In this document: piece after piece, positions 28,589-41,467 of the stretch
How positions within the stretch are numbered: the first letter of the stretch is position 1
Layout: each line of letters begins with the position of its first letter
Assembly (NCBI GenBank): GCA_026874595.1
Contig: CM049315.1
Coordinates: 10,618,664 to 10,682,663, forward strand
DNA length: 64,000 bases
Source: Sipunculus nudus
Lineage: Eukaryota; Annelida; Sipuncula; Golfingiida; Sipunculidae
Direction of reading: 5' to 3'
Translations under genes and position numbers: made by a program
The notes under the pieces: generated by a model
Seen by the model: the letters and a program-made list of their open reading frames with translations, nothing else
The model's database searches: none
Told to the model about the DNA's origin: nothing

Positions 28589-30114
28589 ATGTTCATGTTT
28601 TACACGCCTGATCGCGCCCGATGTGAGTCTGTTTCCACATGTACAGGTGTAAGCAGACGAGTTTAGAAAGTAGTATCCAGATACGATTATATGTTACGGA
28701 GCATACTCAATACTTCATGTGTGTTTATAATACCTGGTATATGAGCATATTCCGTTAATGAAGTTGCCATGTGTTGACTTGTACTCGTTTGTTTTGGTCC
28801 GGTGCATCCGGTAAATGAGATTCTGGAGAATAAAAAAAGGAAACTGACCAAAAAAGTAGATTTAACATGTAATTTTCCTACCCAAGATTGGATTTCTCAG
28901 CAGACATAACACCAACACAGCCCTGTAGGAAATGGTGACTTTTGCTTAGTAACATAAAAGTAGCTCTTCTGGCTGGGTAGGGCTAACATGCAGAAACAAG
29001 GAAAGGGTTTTAGGTTGGGCAGCCTTTCACCAAAATAATTAAAAATGACGTGACACAAGGTCTAATTTTGCCAAGCTGTAATTGCAATCTGGAGGTATAA
29101 CTCATAAATACATAAATAAGACCGTTTTATCCTCAATGCTTTCATTCAGAACACGATTCACAAGTACACGTGATGCATACCGTGTTTTCGACAAGTATTA
29201 TATTAGAAGAACATGACGAGGAACCCTGTTTTTCTCTTCCGTCAGGCAATAAAGCAAATGCATTCTTTAAAAAGCCGTCCCGAATGATATGTTTAATGTA
29301 AGTATCTAAAAATAAACCGAGAGTAACACCATTTATTCAGACATTACTGTAAATCTCTGATTATGTTAAAATTTCACCGTTGGCAGTGTGTTGGTTTTGA
29401 AGCTTGCGACTGCAGCTGTTGGTCATAACGCCAGCATCTCGCCCGTGGACCGCAGATTTCTGCCATGATCTGTGTTTATATTTCAGCTCTATATCTCATC
29501 TAGGAGCTTCAGTGACGTTTTCCATTATGACGGAGTCTTCAGCTGTCAATCTCTCATACCTCATAAAACCCACAGGGAAATGCAGATGTGACAAAAAACG
29601 TCTGGTGGCAATATCTCATGTGTCAACTTTTTTGTGCAGTCACTCTATATGTATATCCCGATCACAGCGCCGTCCTGAGAGACAGATGAGAGGGTGCTAG
29701 GAGGGGACTCATCAAACACCCTCACGCATGAATAAAAAGGAGCTAAAACTTTAACGCGATCAACTTCTTGAAATCTCCAAGGATTTTATTTTTGGAAAAC
29801 CGAAGCTTATCAATAATGACTTTACATTGCGTGTTAATAAAAAAGATGAACTTATGTAAATATTCGGTCATGTCATTAAGTCCGGATAGAAATTTAAAAT
29901 TTCTGTTTAATTATGATATGCCTATTGCATATTTTAATTACAAAATAATTGCTGTGTGTTTACGGTCGTGTGCCCATTGATATTTGTTAGTATATCATAA
30001 ATTGGCAGATTATTCAAACAAAGCTGCAATGTAGGAATGAGGCAGAAGTCTGATTAACTAGAATAAAAAAACATACCTTGCAAAATATTTTACAAATCAT
30101 TTAAAGCAGTATCT
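28589..30114. other. Non-coding stretch, nothing recognised
   Basis: No gene, RNA or repeat recognised. Confidence 0.5.
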
Positions 30115-30330
30115 GTTTTAAGAGAATTGATGAAGTTCAAGATCATAGGACATATGCTGAAACAACTACAATTGAAAACTGTTGATTATCTATCTAGTGT
30201 CATGAATATTCTAACACGTAACTCTCAAAGTGAGGTTGGCAACCCATGACAGAACCAATTTGGCTTTGTCAAAGATACAAAAGAACCAGAATATTGTATT
30301 GTATAAATGTATTTTTTTTTGTCATGAAGT
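30115..30330 (+). repeat. Dispersed repeat X, copy 1
   Basis: It shares GATGAAGTTCAAGAT, GAAAACTGTTGATTATCTAT, AGTGTCATGAATATTCTAAC and CTCAAAGTGAGGTTGGCAAC with 33614-33800, in the same orientation and at the same spacing. No coding content is recognised. Confidence 0.8.
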
Positions 30331-30649
30331 TTTTCACCTCATATAAGGCCTTTAGTCCTTCAATAGTTTTATTTAAGCTGAAGAGAATAAGCAATATGGA
30401 AGAGGATTCCTAACTGCCATAGATTTTACCGGTTTAAATAATAACTTTCACTTGTCTCTTGATTTTCCAATGCTGTATAAATATGATTATTTTTTATGGC
30501 GCCAGTAATTCAAACTATCCACTAGACCTATATATAACATATAAATATTATGTATGACATATATCACTGTAATTAGGATATATCTGTCATAAATAATTCA
30601 TCGAGGGAGGGGTGTATGCCCCCCCCCCCTAGTTCCTCTCTACTTCTGC

Positions 30650-31140
30650 TACACGTTTAATGTATTGTAATATCGTTTTCAAATATCTCTTTTTTTCGAT
30701 ATTTTGTCACACGTTCAATGTATTGTGTGTCGCAATATCGTATTCATATATGTATTTTTTCAATATTTTGTCAGACGTGACTGAACTGGTCTATTGTAGT
30801 AAAAATAAGGCTGCTGTCATAAATTTTGACATTCCAATAGGTTGGATTTGATAAAAGTATGAACGTGAAAGCAGCTCCCTTGGCCGATTATTAGAAAATT
30901 TACAAATAGGATTAACAGACCAAAGGGATTCTTCAAGCCACACCCCCCCCCACCTACTCCCCAGCAACAAGCTTAAAAGCTTAATCATGAGAAATAGGAT
31001 AGTTTTCAGTTATATATAAATGTTTTTCAATATTTTGTCACACGTGAGTGAACTGGTCTATTGTAGTATAAATAAAGATTCTATGATGACTTTTGACATT
31101 CAAATGGTTTGGATTAGATAAAAGTATGAAAGTGGAAGCT
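30650..31140 (+). repeat. Local direct duplications
   Basis: A ~120-bp unit (CAATATTTTGTCAGACGTGA, GAACTGGTCTATTGTAGTA, GATAAAAGTATGAA) lies at about 30755-30880 and recurs at about 31023-31140. Just before it, a ~62-bp unit with CGATATTTTGTCACACGTTC is repeated in tandem (30651-30776). The copies are diverged. Confidence 0.7.
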
Positions 31141-31768
31141 GCTACCGTGTTTATAAACACTCCATCGGTTATTGGGATATTTTCAAATGGACTTAACACC
31201 ACATAGGAACAAAAGTCCGTCCCAGGGAATTTGAATTTCTACTCGATGACTTATTGATACCAAAACAAAAAAAGTACCGAACACAGTCAAAATAGCCGTA
31301 AATTATTTATAAACATTCTTCCTTTATTTTTTGTTTCTGCAGGAAGATAAGCGTGAGTTGAATAGTATTTTGTTTATCAAGAACAGCTGCCTTGTGCTGT
31401 GGTAAGCGGCTATGACTGTGTATACCATGTATCCCTGCAAAAACACAGTATGGAATCCCCTTTTAACCAAGATACTTTTATATATACGGTTGAAGGAACA
31501 AATTAAAAAAATATGTTAAATGTTCCTTAAAGTTCTCTCATAATAAGTATTATTTGAGGAGTAATTTTGTATTATCAGCAGTGAGAAATAAATTGATCTA
31601 CATATAATTTCATTGTAACCTAATAAATTAATATCATGTTATGTGTTATATATACCAGAAAACAATTATTTCCTGTAAATTGATACAATGAAATTACCGC
31701 TATACGTATTGGAATATCGGGAGTTCTTCGGGGGGGGGGGGGGGCAAAAGAATCCATATTGTATGGCC

Positions 31769-31820
<52 letters not shown>

Positions 31821-31969
31821 TATTCTTTTTATATTTAAAATTCGCATTTTGTCTGGCTAAAATGAACTGGCTCCCCGACCCCCGAAAAAAATCCTGGATC
31901 CACACCTTGTCGGATTGCGGATTTTAGAATCGTATGCTCATATACATAGATTTGTAAATAACATTTGCA
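31141..31969. other. Non-coding stretch with G15 and (AT)n
   Basis: No gene recognised. A 15-base G run is at 31730-31744, and 20 TA units are at 31773-31813. Confidence 0.7.
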
Positions 31970-33313
31970 TGATCACATCAGCCAGGCTCACCCTGAGTGT
32001 GAGCTACATTGTGAGAGAAGCTGGAAATCTCTACGCTCAGAACACCAGCTCATTATGACAGGATTTAAAGTGGTAATGGAAAAGGTATCAAGTCATGCAG
32101 AGAAATATTCCAGCTGTAATGGCTTTGCTACTTTTTTTCAATACGACTAAACCGTTTTCTGCATCATGAGTTTGTGGAATAGCTATCCCGTACTTGATAC
32201 ACAGGTATTAAATTTTTATGCGTAATCGCCGGAAGTTTTTATTTATTCTGTTTTTCAAGAAGCAAGGATTATGGTATAAATGGAGAACTTTGAAATTTAA
32301 CTCTCTCACTAAAATATCATTGATCAGGAAAAAAAAATTGTTTATCAGTCACCGCCTTCGTCTATTTTGACCCACAACATAAAATAATGTTAATGGTCTT
32401 TAATGGAAAGTTGCGGATATTGAGTTCCGGTCGCTCGGTCGTTTCTTTCAAGAAAGAAAATATTAAATATTGTAAAACTAAAAATTAAGTTTTGATATAA
32501 TGAACTTTTACCTATTTAGCCAAACAAATTTCTTATTATCATGAAAAATAATCATGAACATTTTTAATTAAAAGGTAAAACAATACATCCTACTTCAATG
32601 ATTTCTGGAAAAAAGTGTCTGAGAACTCAACCTGATTTTGCTTAATACTACATATTGGTTCCAATTCCATCATAAATATGCAAATATCATTCCTCAATTG
32701 TCTTAACTGAAAATTAATATTCGCAACTCTGTTTCAAGATATATATGCAAAGGAAATGCTAAAACTATGTTTATAATATCCCTTTGTAATATGACCTCCG
32801 TAAATTCTCCAAGATCTATCAGGTTTAATTTAATTTCTTTTCTGTGAGTTGAAATTTCGATTTCACTGTCATGAATGGCCTTGTCATGTATCCTTGACTG
32901 GAATACAGCGAAGAAATGCACGTCCACGCAGCCGTTGGAAGAGTCTTCAACTTGATGAATGATTGTTTTCTTTTTGTCTCTGTAACAGGGTTGAAAGATG
33001 CTCTTATCCATGAAGAATGACATTTTTTTCTTAACCTGTGTATTCATTCATATTCTAGCCAACTAAAGCCAAACACCGCTGCGACTGTTATAAGAAAAAA
33101 GCAGACCAACTCCCTTAGGACCCACCCCGTGCCTTCCTTTTGAAAAATACAGCCTTAACCAATTAGTAAAAAGCCCGACGTTCGTTCTTACAGAGTGCAA
33201 GACACGTCTCTTGCTTGGTTTAAATGTATACGTTTTTTGTACCCGTGACGTCATACATAATTTCACAACCTCAAGGCCTGTTGGTTTCTTAATAGATTTT
33301 GTAAATGACATAT
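31970..33313 (+). repeat. Left arm of large inverted duplication
   Basis: This arm matches the reverse complement of 37488-38871 along nearly its whole length, with substitutions and small indels. Shared blocks include the CAGAACACCAGCTCATTATG block at the outer end, TTTACCTATTTAG, TTCATGGATAAGAG (as complement) and CTCAAGGCCTGTTGG at the inner end. A 114-codon open frame on the minus strand (32703-33047) lies in this arm and is broken in the other, so it is probably not a conserved gene. No transposase or RT motif was seen inside the arm. Confidence 0.8.
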
Positions 33314-33613
33314 AACATGAAGCAGCAAAATAATGGTTATATAAGATACAGAAACATCTGCCGTAGCGTATAAATAATATACCATTACTTAACAGCAAAC
33401 CCTTTTCATTTTTGTCACAACAAAGTTACATTTGACTTTCAAGGACACTATATGTAAAGCAAGTATTATATAATATAAGCTTATTCTATTAACTTTTGCC
33501 TAAAGTATGAATGTAAGTCTGTTGCTAAGCAATTTCGAACCAGTCACTTCTTTCTTTTGATATACCGAAATGAGTATATGTGTAGCGATACGTTGTAATA
33601 CGTATACGTATCT

Positions 33614-33800
33614 ATTTAAGAGAGCTGATGAAGTTCAAGATTAAAGGACACATACTGAAAAAAACTACTTTTGAAAACTGTTGATTATCTATATAGTGTC
33701 ATGAATATTCTAACACATTACTCTCAAAGTGAGGTTGGCAACCCAAGACAGATCCTATTTGAGCAGAATACTGTAGAAAATAAATGTATGTTTTTGTCAT
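33614..33800 (+). repeat. Dispersed repeat X, copy 2
   Basis: Partner of 30115-30330, with the same blocks in the same order and about 85% similar by eye. It directly precedes the partial copy of the arm sequence at 33805. Confidence 0.8.
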
Positions 33801-33804
33801 AAAC

Positions 33805-33896
33805 TTTTACCTATTTAGCAAAACAAATTTGTTATTATCATGAAAATTAATCATAAACATTTATAATAAAAAGGTAAAACAATACGTCCTACTTCA
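33805..33896 (+). repeat. Partial direct copy of arm sequence, LINE-interrupted (left part)
   Basis: It matches 32505-32597 of the left arm (ACTTTTACCTATTTAGC through AATACATCCTACTTCA). The copy resumes after the LINE at 37318 and continues to about 37487, matching 32585-32772. The LINE therefore landed inside this third copy. Confidence 0.75.
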
Positions 33897-36800
33897 AATT
33901 TTTATTATACAAATAAACATATACAAAACTATGACAAAATACATATACAGAGAACAAATAACAAACATAACACAGTGTTACACATACTCAAGTTAAAGCA
34001 TGTTCATGTTCATATGTATGAACTTATGATGAGCATGTAAATATACTTCATTAAAGTTGATTAGTTTTAAATCAAATCCAAAGTTACAATACTTCCAGGT
34101 TTCTTGAAATTCTGTCAAACATCCATGTTTTTCTGCAATTTTTCTCTCAATATCATAGTACTTTTTCAATCTGTGAATAAAGCTGTGAATAGTTGGATTA
34201 ACATTACTAAATCTACAATCATACGGGTATTTTTTTCCCTATTAGTAATACGTTTTCCAGTTTTCTTAAATTATTTTCTTCTGTTATTCCCAATATAACA
34301 TTGTTCATACATTCCGCCCATCTTATATTAAAAGAAAATATTTTACATGTTTCAACTTCATGCCAAAATGTTTTGCTAATTCACTTGAATAAGAAATGTT
34401 CTAAATTTTCCTCTGCCCCTTCACAAAAAGAACATTGGTCAGTTTCTTCTATTTTACATTTATACAGCCAGTCATTTAAGGTCAATACCCTATATATAAT
34501 TCTATATCATAATTCTTGAAGTTTTTTATCTCTTGTGAGTTTCCTTGGCAATTAATATATATTTTTCCACTGTTCATCTGTAATGTTATACATTTTGCTA
34601 TGTACCTTGACTCAAGCGCTCTTTTCTATTGGTATTTCCCTCAGCAGGTTTGAGTAAATAAATTTAGCATTTATTTCTGAAAATAGTTTACTGGAGAATT
34701 TAACAAAATTATTTAAGTTTTCCAAATTTTCAATATTTGTGCGAGTGTCAAACTGGCTTATCATAGTTTTGGTTTGAGAGATAATTCTTCTCCAGAGTAT
34801 ATACCATTTAGTTTTACAACCTCTTTTTATCCACTCAGAAAAGGGACTGATTTTCTTATCTTGATCCACCAAATCTGTAATATACCTCAAATCTGCTTAA
34901 AAATGTGATTATATACAGTTTTTCCAGTTACCATTATACTTCTATTATTCCACACTATTTCACTACCTGTTCTAAGACGTATAACCTCCCATACTTTCAA
35001 TAAATCCAAATAAAAGGTTTGCAAATTTTGTAACCTGGTTACTGAATAATTACAAATGAGGAGAAATGACATTCCACCATACCTTTAAAAAATCAAATCT
35101 ACCACTTCTTTCCATTGTTTACACCCACCGTACACATACCGTTTTATCCAAATAACTTTCTGTGCATCTATCATACATTGTACATTTGTCATCTTCTGAC
35201 CTCCATTGTCATAATCTTCCATCAAAGTTATTCGTTTTATCCGCCCCTTTCTTTTCCCTTTCCATATAAATTTGAATAACTCTCTTTCTATTTCTCTTAT
35301 GTAATTTTTTTGGTATGTCGATGACTGAAGCAATATATTGAAATTTTGAATAGCCAAGTGACTTTGATAATAAAATTCGTCCACTCAAAGTCAAATCTCT
35401 GAGCCTCCACATGTACAGACTCTGTTTAACTTCAAGGAGTTTTGGTTTAATATTCTTTTCAGCCATATCTATTTTATTTTTGTTATATAAACACCAAGCA
35501 GTTTTAAACAATCTTTCAAATTCAGAACTGAAGTAAAGTTTGAATTTAGTTTTGAAACTATCTGCATTGCTTCTGACTTTTCTTCATTTACTTTAAGACC
35601 AGATATTTTGGAGAATGATGATAATAATTTCATGAGTTTAATGGCTGAATTTTCACCTTTAATTAGAGCTGTTAAGTCATCTGCGTAAAGTACGCATTTA
35701 AGAATATTCTGGTTATTTAAAGGGATTCCTTTAATTTGATTATTCTGTCGTATTTTCTCTGCTAATATTTAAATACAGATAATAAATAAATATGCGGAGA
35801 GTGGATCCCCTTGACGCACTCCTCTCTCTACTAAGAAATAACCTGAGGAGTATCCATTGTATATTATACATGAACTTATGTTTGTGTAAAAAAGTTTGAC
35901 CCATGATATTAAATTTTCTCCAAAATTAAATAATTTCAAAACCTCTATCATATAATTCCATTCCAATGAATCAAAAGTTTTTTTTTCAAAATCCACACTG
36001 AGAAGTATCCCCTGTTGATCTATTATCTTGAGGTATTCTATTGTATCTAAAATTGTTCTGAATGCTTCCCCTCAATGCTATATATCTGCCTTTAATAAAA
36101 CCATGTTGATCTGTACTAATAATTGAAGGTAGAATTTTCTTTTTTCTTTCTGCAATAACCTTGGATGCAATTTTATAGTCATCATTTAGAAGAGAAATTG
36201 GTCTCCAGTTTTTATTTATAATCTATCTTTACCTTTTTTATCAATAAGTGTTATCACAGACTGCTTTTGAGAGGGAGACATTTCCCCCAAATGAAGTGAT
36301 TTATTAAACGAGTTAATAACTAAAGGACCTATTTAGTTCCAAAAATATTTATAGAATTCTATAGTTAAGCCATCATTTCCGGGAGACTGATTATTTTTAA
36401 AATTTTTAATTATATTTTCACATTCTCCTAATGTTATTGGTCCCTCACATAGCTCTTTTTCTTCTGTTGACAATTGTGTTATGGTCGAATTATCAAAATA
36501 AAAAAAATTTCGAGCCTCCAAAGAATTTAATTCTGCATTCTTACTTTTATAAAGATTAGCATAAAAATTTTTAGAATGACTCAGGATACCTTTTTCACTT
36601 GTAACAATAAAGCCTGATTCTAATTTTAATTTCCGAATATGTTTCCTTTCTCCAATTGGTAGAAGTATCTTGTACTTCTCTCTCCATATTCTCTACATCT
36701 AACTTTAGCTCTAATAATGGTCCCTTCTACTCGTTTCATTTCAATATTATTTATCTTCTCTTTAATATCAAAATATTCTTCATTATTAGTTCCTTTACTT

Positions 36801-37317
36801 TTCTAATGTTTTCAATCTCTCCATTAATATGTAATAATGCTGATCAGTTTCTTTTTTAGATTTCTTTGCAAATATAATGGTTTCCTTCCTAATATAATAC
36901 TTAATCATTTCCCATTTGTTTCTACAATCCATATCTGATAACTCATCAAGCCATATGTCCGGTTTTTCATTCATTAATTTTATATAATGTGCATCTTGTA
37001 ACAGAGCATTATTTAATTTCCAATATCCCTTCCCTCGGTCTAGTTCAGCAATATTTTCAAATTCTATTAGGACTCCAGAGTGATCTGACATTGCCGCTGG
37101 AAGTAGATCTGCTTTAGTGACAAAATCTTGCATTTCACTGGATATGAAAAACATGTCTAATCTACACTTTATTGATGGTTGCTTTTGTCTCCATGTGAAA
37201 GATTTTATAGATTCATTCCTTAATCTTCATACGTCTACAAGTGTCTGATATTATATCTTTTAAATCATCAACTGATTTAGCTTTGACAATTTGTCTACCA
37301 CCACATTTATCAATACA
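33897..37317 (-). mobile_element. L1/Tx1-type LINE, 5'-truncated and broken
   Basis: This is a minus-strand non-LTR retrotransposon remnant. From its 5' side it contains the C-terminal half of an APE-type endonuclease (FTWRQKQPSIKCRLDMFF, then SDHSGVLIEF; about 36795-37240) and reverse transcriptase with SPGNDGLTIEFYKYFW (about 36340-36390). These are followed by GVRQGDPLSAYLFI (about 35770-35830), the catalytic YADD box at 35676-35687, and a post-RT region (LFKFIWKGK, about 35270). The reading frame is cut by stops and frameshifts between at least seven open pieces, so it is dead. The endonuclease N-terminus and any ORF1 are missing. Flanking 13-bp direct repeats at 33884-33896 and 37318-37330 (one mismatch) are its target-site duplication. 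Confidence 0.9.
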
Positions 37318-37487
37318 ACATCCTACTTCAATGATTTCTGGAAAAAGTCTCTGAGAACTCAACCTGATTTAGCTTAATACTACATATTAGATATGCAAAT
37401 ATCAATCCTCAATTGTCTTAACGGAAAATTAATATATTCAACTCTGTTTCAAGATATATGCAAAATAAATGCTAAAACTATGTCATT
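37318..37487 (+). repeat. Partial direct copy of arm sequence (right part)
   Basis: It matches 32585-32772 in direct orientation (CATCCTACTTCAATGATTTC, GAGAACTCAACCTGATTT, CTCAATTGTCTTAAC, GCTAAAACTATGT). At ACTATGT it switches abruptly into the inverted arm, leaving ATGT as possible microhomology at the junction. Confidence 0.75.
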
Positions 37488-38871
37488 TACAAAATCTATG
37501 AAGAACCCAACAGGCCCTGAGGTTGTGAAATTATGTATGACGTCACGGGTACAAAAAGTATACATTTAACCAAGCAAGAGACGTGTCTTGCACTCTGTAA
37601 GGACGAACGTCGAGCTTTTTACTAACTGTTCAAGGCCGTATACTTCAAAAGGAAGGCACGGGGCGCGTCATTAAGGAGTTGGTCTGCTTTTTCTAAAAAC
37701 ACAGTCGCAGCGGTTCTGTCACTTGAAAGTGGCTTTGTTTGGCTTTAGTGGGCTAGAATATAAATAAAAACACAGGTTTAGAAAAAAAATGTCATTCTTC
37801 ATGGATAAGAGAATCTTTCAGCCCTGTGACTGTGACAAAAAAAATCATTCATCAAGTTGAAAGCTCTTCCAACTGCTTCATGGACATCTTTTTTTCTCCG
37901 CTGTGCAAGAGACCGCGGTATTCCCGTCAAGGATACATGACAAGGCCATTCATGACAGTGAAATCGAAACCTCAACTCACAAAAAAGACATATCATTAAT
38001 CCTGATAGATCTGGGAGAATTTACGGCGGTCATATTACAAAGGGATATTATAAATATAGTCTAGGCATTTACTTTTGCACAAATCTTAAAAAATTGTTGA
38101 ATATATTTATTCTCAATTCGACAATTGAGGGATATAATTAGCATATATATCTAAGAATTGGAACCTGTATATAAAGTATTAAGCTAAATAAGGTTCGGTT
38201 CTCAGAAACCTTTTTCAGAAATCAGTAGGGAGGATGTATTGTTTTACCTTTTTATTACAAATGTTTGTGATTAAATTTCATTATAATAAGAAATTTGTTT
38301 GGCTAAATAGGTAAAAGTGCATCATATCCAAACGATATTTTATCGAAATTTAACTGTTTTTATTTTCTTGAAAGAAATGACCGAGTTACCGGAACTCATT
38401 ATCTGCACCTTTCCATTGAAGACCTTTAACATTATTTTATGTTGAGGTTAAAAAAGACGTAGGCTGATAAATATTGTTTTTTTTTTCTTATGGATGATAT
38501 TTTAGTGATAGAGATAAACTTCAAAATATTCCATTTTTTTATCATAGTCCTTGCATCCTAAAAAAATAAGATAAAATGAAAACCTACGGCGATTACTCAT
38601 AAGAATTAGATAATTGTGTACCAAGCACGGGATAGGTTTTCCACAAACTCATGATGCAGAAAACGGTTTAGTTGTATTGAAAAAAGAAGCAAGCCTTTAC
38701 AGCTGGAATATTTCCATGCATCAGTTAATACCTTTTCCATTACCACTTTAAATCCTGTCATAATGAGCTTTAAATCCTGTCATAATGAGCTGGTGTTCTG
38801 AGCGGTGAGAGATCCAGCGCCTCTCACAGTGTAGCTCACACTCAGGCGAGCCTGGTCTGAAGTGATCACGA
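37488..38871 (-). repeat. Right arm of large inverted duplication
   Basis: Inverted counterpart of 31970-33313. Inside it, TTTAAATCCTGTCATAATGAGC-type sequence is tandemly doubled (38746-38790), where the other arm has one copy. The small open frames here do not correspond intact to those of the left arm. Confidence 0.8.
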
Positions 38872-39009
38872 CATTCCCCCGTGTAATCAGCTGGTGACGG
38901 ATTACTCTGGCTGCAATGTGTTGACTCAGGGGTAAATGGCAGGGGGTCGCAAACGCTCCCTTTTCGTCCTAATTTCTGAGAAAAAGAATGATACACGTTA
39001 AATACCAAA

Positions 39010-39264
39010 AACATTACTATGCGGAATGCCGTATGAGACGCGGTAAAATGGAATTTTCAGTGGAGAACTGGATCCGTGGAATTGCGCTCATGGGCTCTGG
39101 TCACCATCATCTGGATGACCTACGGATGCAGCGCGGTCAAGCGGGTTTTGATATCACCAGTCCTATACCAGCCAAGTAAATGCCCAACGCAATTTTATAC
39201 CGCATTCCGCATACCGCATACCGCGTTGTGCAGCCGCAATCCACATACCGCGTACCAAGTAAAG
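39010..39264. mobile_element. GCGG-rich inverted-repeat element (MITE-like), copy 2
   Basis: The left end has TATGCGGAATGCCGTATGAG. The right end has CCGCATTCCGCATACCGCAT and more ACCGC units. The length (~255 bp) and ends resemble 23169-23428, while the middle differs. No coding capacity is recognised. Confidence 0.45.
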
Positions 39265-40984
39265 GAAGCATACATTGTAGTTCCAATAGTGGACATTTTC
39301 GGGTCTGGGTTTTGCCAGTATATGGATGAGATCATACGGGTATTTAAACGCATTTATATAATGCGACATCAGTGTATCCGTGCCCGTGTTTGTGTGTGTG
39401 TGCTGTCAATATAGCAAACCGGCTGCGATTATTTATACCACATTGTCATGTTGTGATCATCTGAAAATAGGTGTAGAACTATATTGGTTCAGTTAAGAAA
39501 CAAAGGCTTGATTTCATGAGTTCGTGCATCACATATGGATATCAGAAGAGCGTTTATCAGATTTAGATGAAACTAAAAATATAGGTCAGTAATGTGAATG
39601 TCTGGAAGGGACATCATTTTGGGCGATTTTTTTCACGCTTCACCAAGCGCCCACCATAGGACAGGGCGACCATTCACAGCCACCACACATTGGGATGCCG
39701 ACCCCGTTAAAACAGTGTCTGTAAAAAAGTTCCATTTATTAAAGGTCTCAAGACTAATAAGGTCAAAACGTCTGTCACGGCTGTCAGAAGCAGAAATGTA
39801 ATTACTCGCTGCAATTGCTCCACGTGGAATGAACAGCGATAGTTGCCAAATCAGTTTTATTTCGTTTGAAAACTTTTCTCTTTTTTCTCTTGAATGTTTG
39901 TGCACAAAGTTTCTAGATAGTCTGATGTATTTATGAAATTTCAGTGTTTGGACACAATAAATGTGTTATTCAGTAATATAAAACTCCTTTCGATTTTCAA
40001 ACAAATCTACTGGTTGCAGGCCAAGGTGAACACATATGAATATAGAGGGTGCTTTTTTCTCTACTTTCTTTTTATTGAGCCAACGTCAAATTGTGATTCA
40101 CAATAATTAGCTAATATTCAATATCAACAACAGACAGAGTGTGTGGAAACCCCCTAAGCTAAAAGAAGACAAACTGTATGTTATTCTATTTTTGTAATGC
40201 TTGTCGATTTGTCTACAGTTAATCCTCTGGTCCATTGTTGTCTTTGTGTTCCTTCATGTGTGTTCACCACGTGCTCTGAATTTGGTGAGTACAGAAATCT
40301 GCAGCCATCTCCATGGATAATGCCTGCATCAAATTGATGATAATTGGGATGACGAGTATTTCGTTATTGGCACAGCAGGTAAATCTTCATTAAGACCTGG
40401 ACAATTTTAAAATTTACGTTGCCCTTTACTGGTTGCCAAAAATAAAAAATCGTGTGACCGATATTTCCAAGTTTAAAATACATTTTATAAATGTTGTTGG
40501 TGCTATATTCAATAAATACTCTTGCCAAGGTTGCTGTTATATTGAGTTGGCTTGCAGTCCTTAGAACGCAGATTTATAGTTGGAAATTAGATAGGCTTAG
40601 ATTGGAATTAGGCTTTTTTTTATGAGGGAGCTATCTCATATGTCCCCCTGAGTGCAAATCCTTTGAATTCTTTTATTATTTTTTCTTTCTTCTCCCCGTG
40701 TGTGCGCTACATCTCCGATGTGGCCGATTTTCAAAGACTATCCTTTTGACACGGTATTAGTCCTAGGTAATTAGTCTTACACCTGTTATTTATTTTTCAC
40801 CTTGACCTAATTTTTAAGGTTGCATATTCCACAGTCGGTTCCCCTTTATCGCTCAGTTGCGGATAATCCAGTGATCACTCGGTGATTACTAACTTCCAGT
40901 TTTATTATATCTAGATATTGAGTAGAATAATCTGGTTATTGATTGGAATAATCTTGATATTAATCGAATAATATCAACTGTTTT
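39265..40984. other. Non-coding stretch, nothing recognised
   Basis: No gene or repeat recognised on either strand. Confidence 0.5.
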
Positions 40985-41395
40985 GACCCTGTGCGTTACC
41001 TGGCAGCTACATTTGACAAATTATTTAATTTTGAACTTCATATTAACCGTGTAAATCAGCATATTTATAATCTCTCAAGAATAACTAAAATCAGTATACA
41101 ATGGAACTTGGAAAAGGAGGGGTCATATCCGGGTAGACTAGAGAGAAATTCTTTAAAAGGTCTGAAAAAGGGATTATAGGAAGGCAAAAATTAGGTTGAA
41201 TCCCTTAAAAAGGTTATGGTGTCTGAAAAGGGGTGGGAAGTAGGGGGTGAGGGTGGGGAGATTGGTCAGACCAAATAGACCCCCTGTGGATCCGCTTCTG
41301 ATATCTCAGTATTGATTTCAAACCTTGTTTATGCTCTTGTTATATCAAACCCGGACTGTACAACAAATTACTCATTACTGTATGACACATCTTTC
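40985..41395 (+). pseudogene. CR1/L2-type LINE reverse transcriptase fragment
   Basis: The plus strand reads VRYLAATFDKLFNFELHINR, close to the (V/I)KYLGV.(D)..L.F..HI motif after the RT palm of CR1/L2/Jockey-type LINEs. About 200 bases later it reads LVYALVISNPDCTTNYSLLY, close to the LV.ALV.SRLDYCN.LL motif that normally follows. The stretch between does not align and contains stops. The fragment runs into an (AT)n tract. It is a different LINE class from the element at 33.9-37.3 kb. Confidence 0.5.
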
Positions 41396-41398
41396 ACA

Positions 41399-41399
<1 letters not shown>

Positions 41400-41464
<65 letters not shown>
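41400..41464. repeat. (AT)n microsatellite
   Basis: 32 AT units directly after the LINE fragment. Confidence 0.95.

Positions 41465-41467
<3 letters not shown>

Noticed and set aside
32703-33047. 114-codon minus-strand frame in the left inverted arm
   Set aside because: The matching part of the right arm is interrupted, and no domain is recognised, so it is not maintained as a gene.
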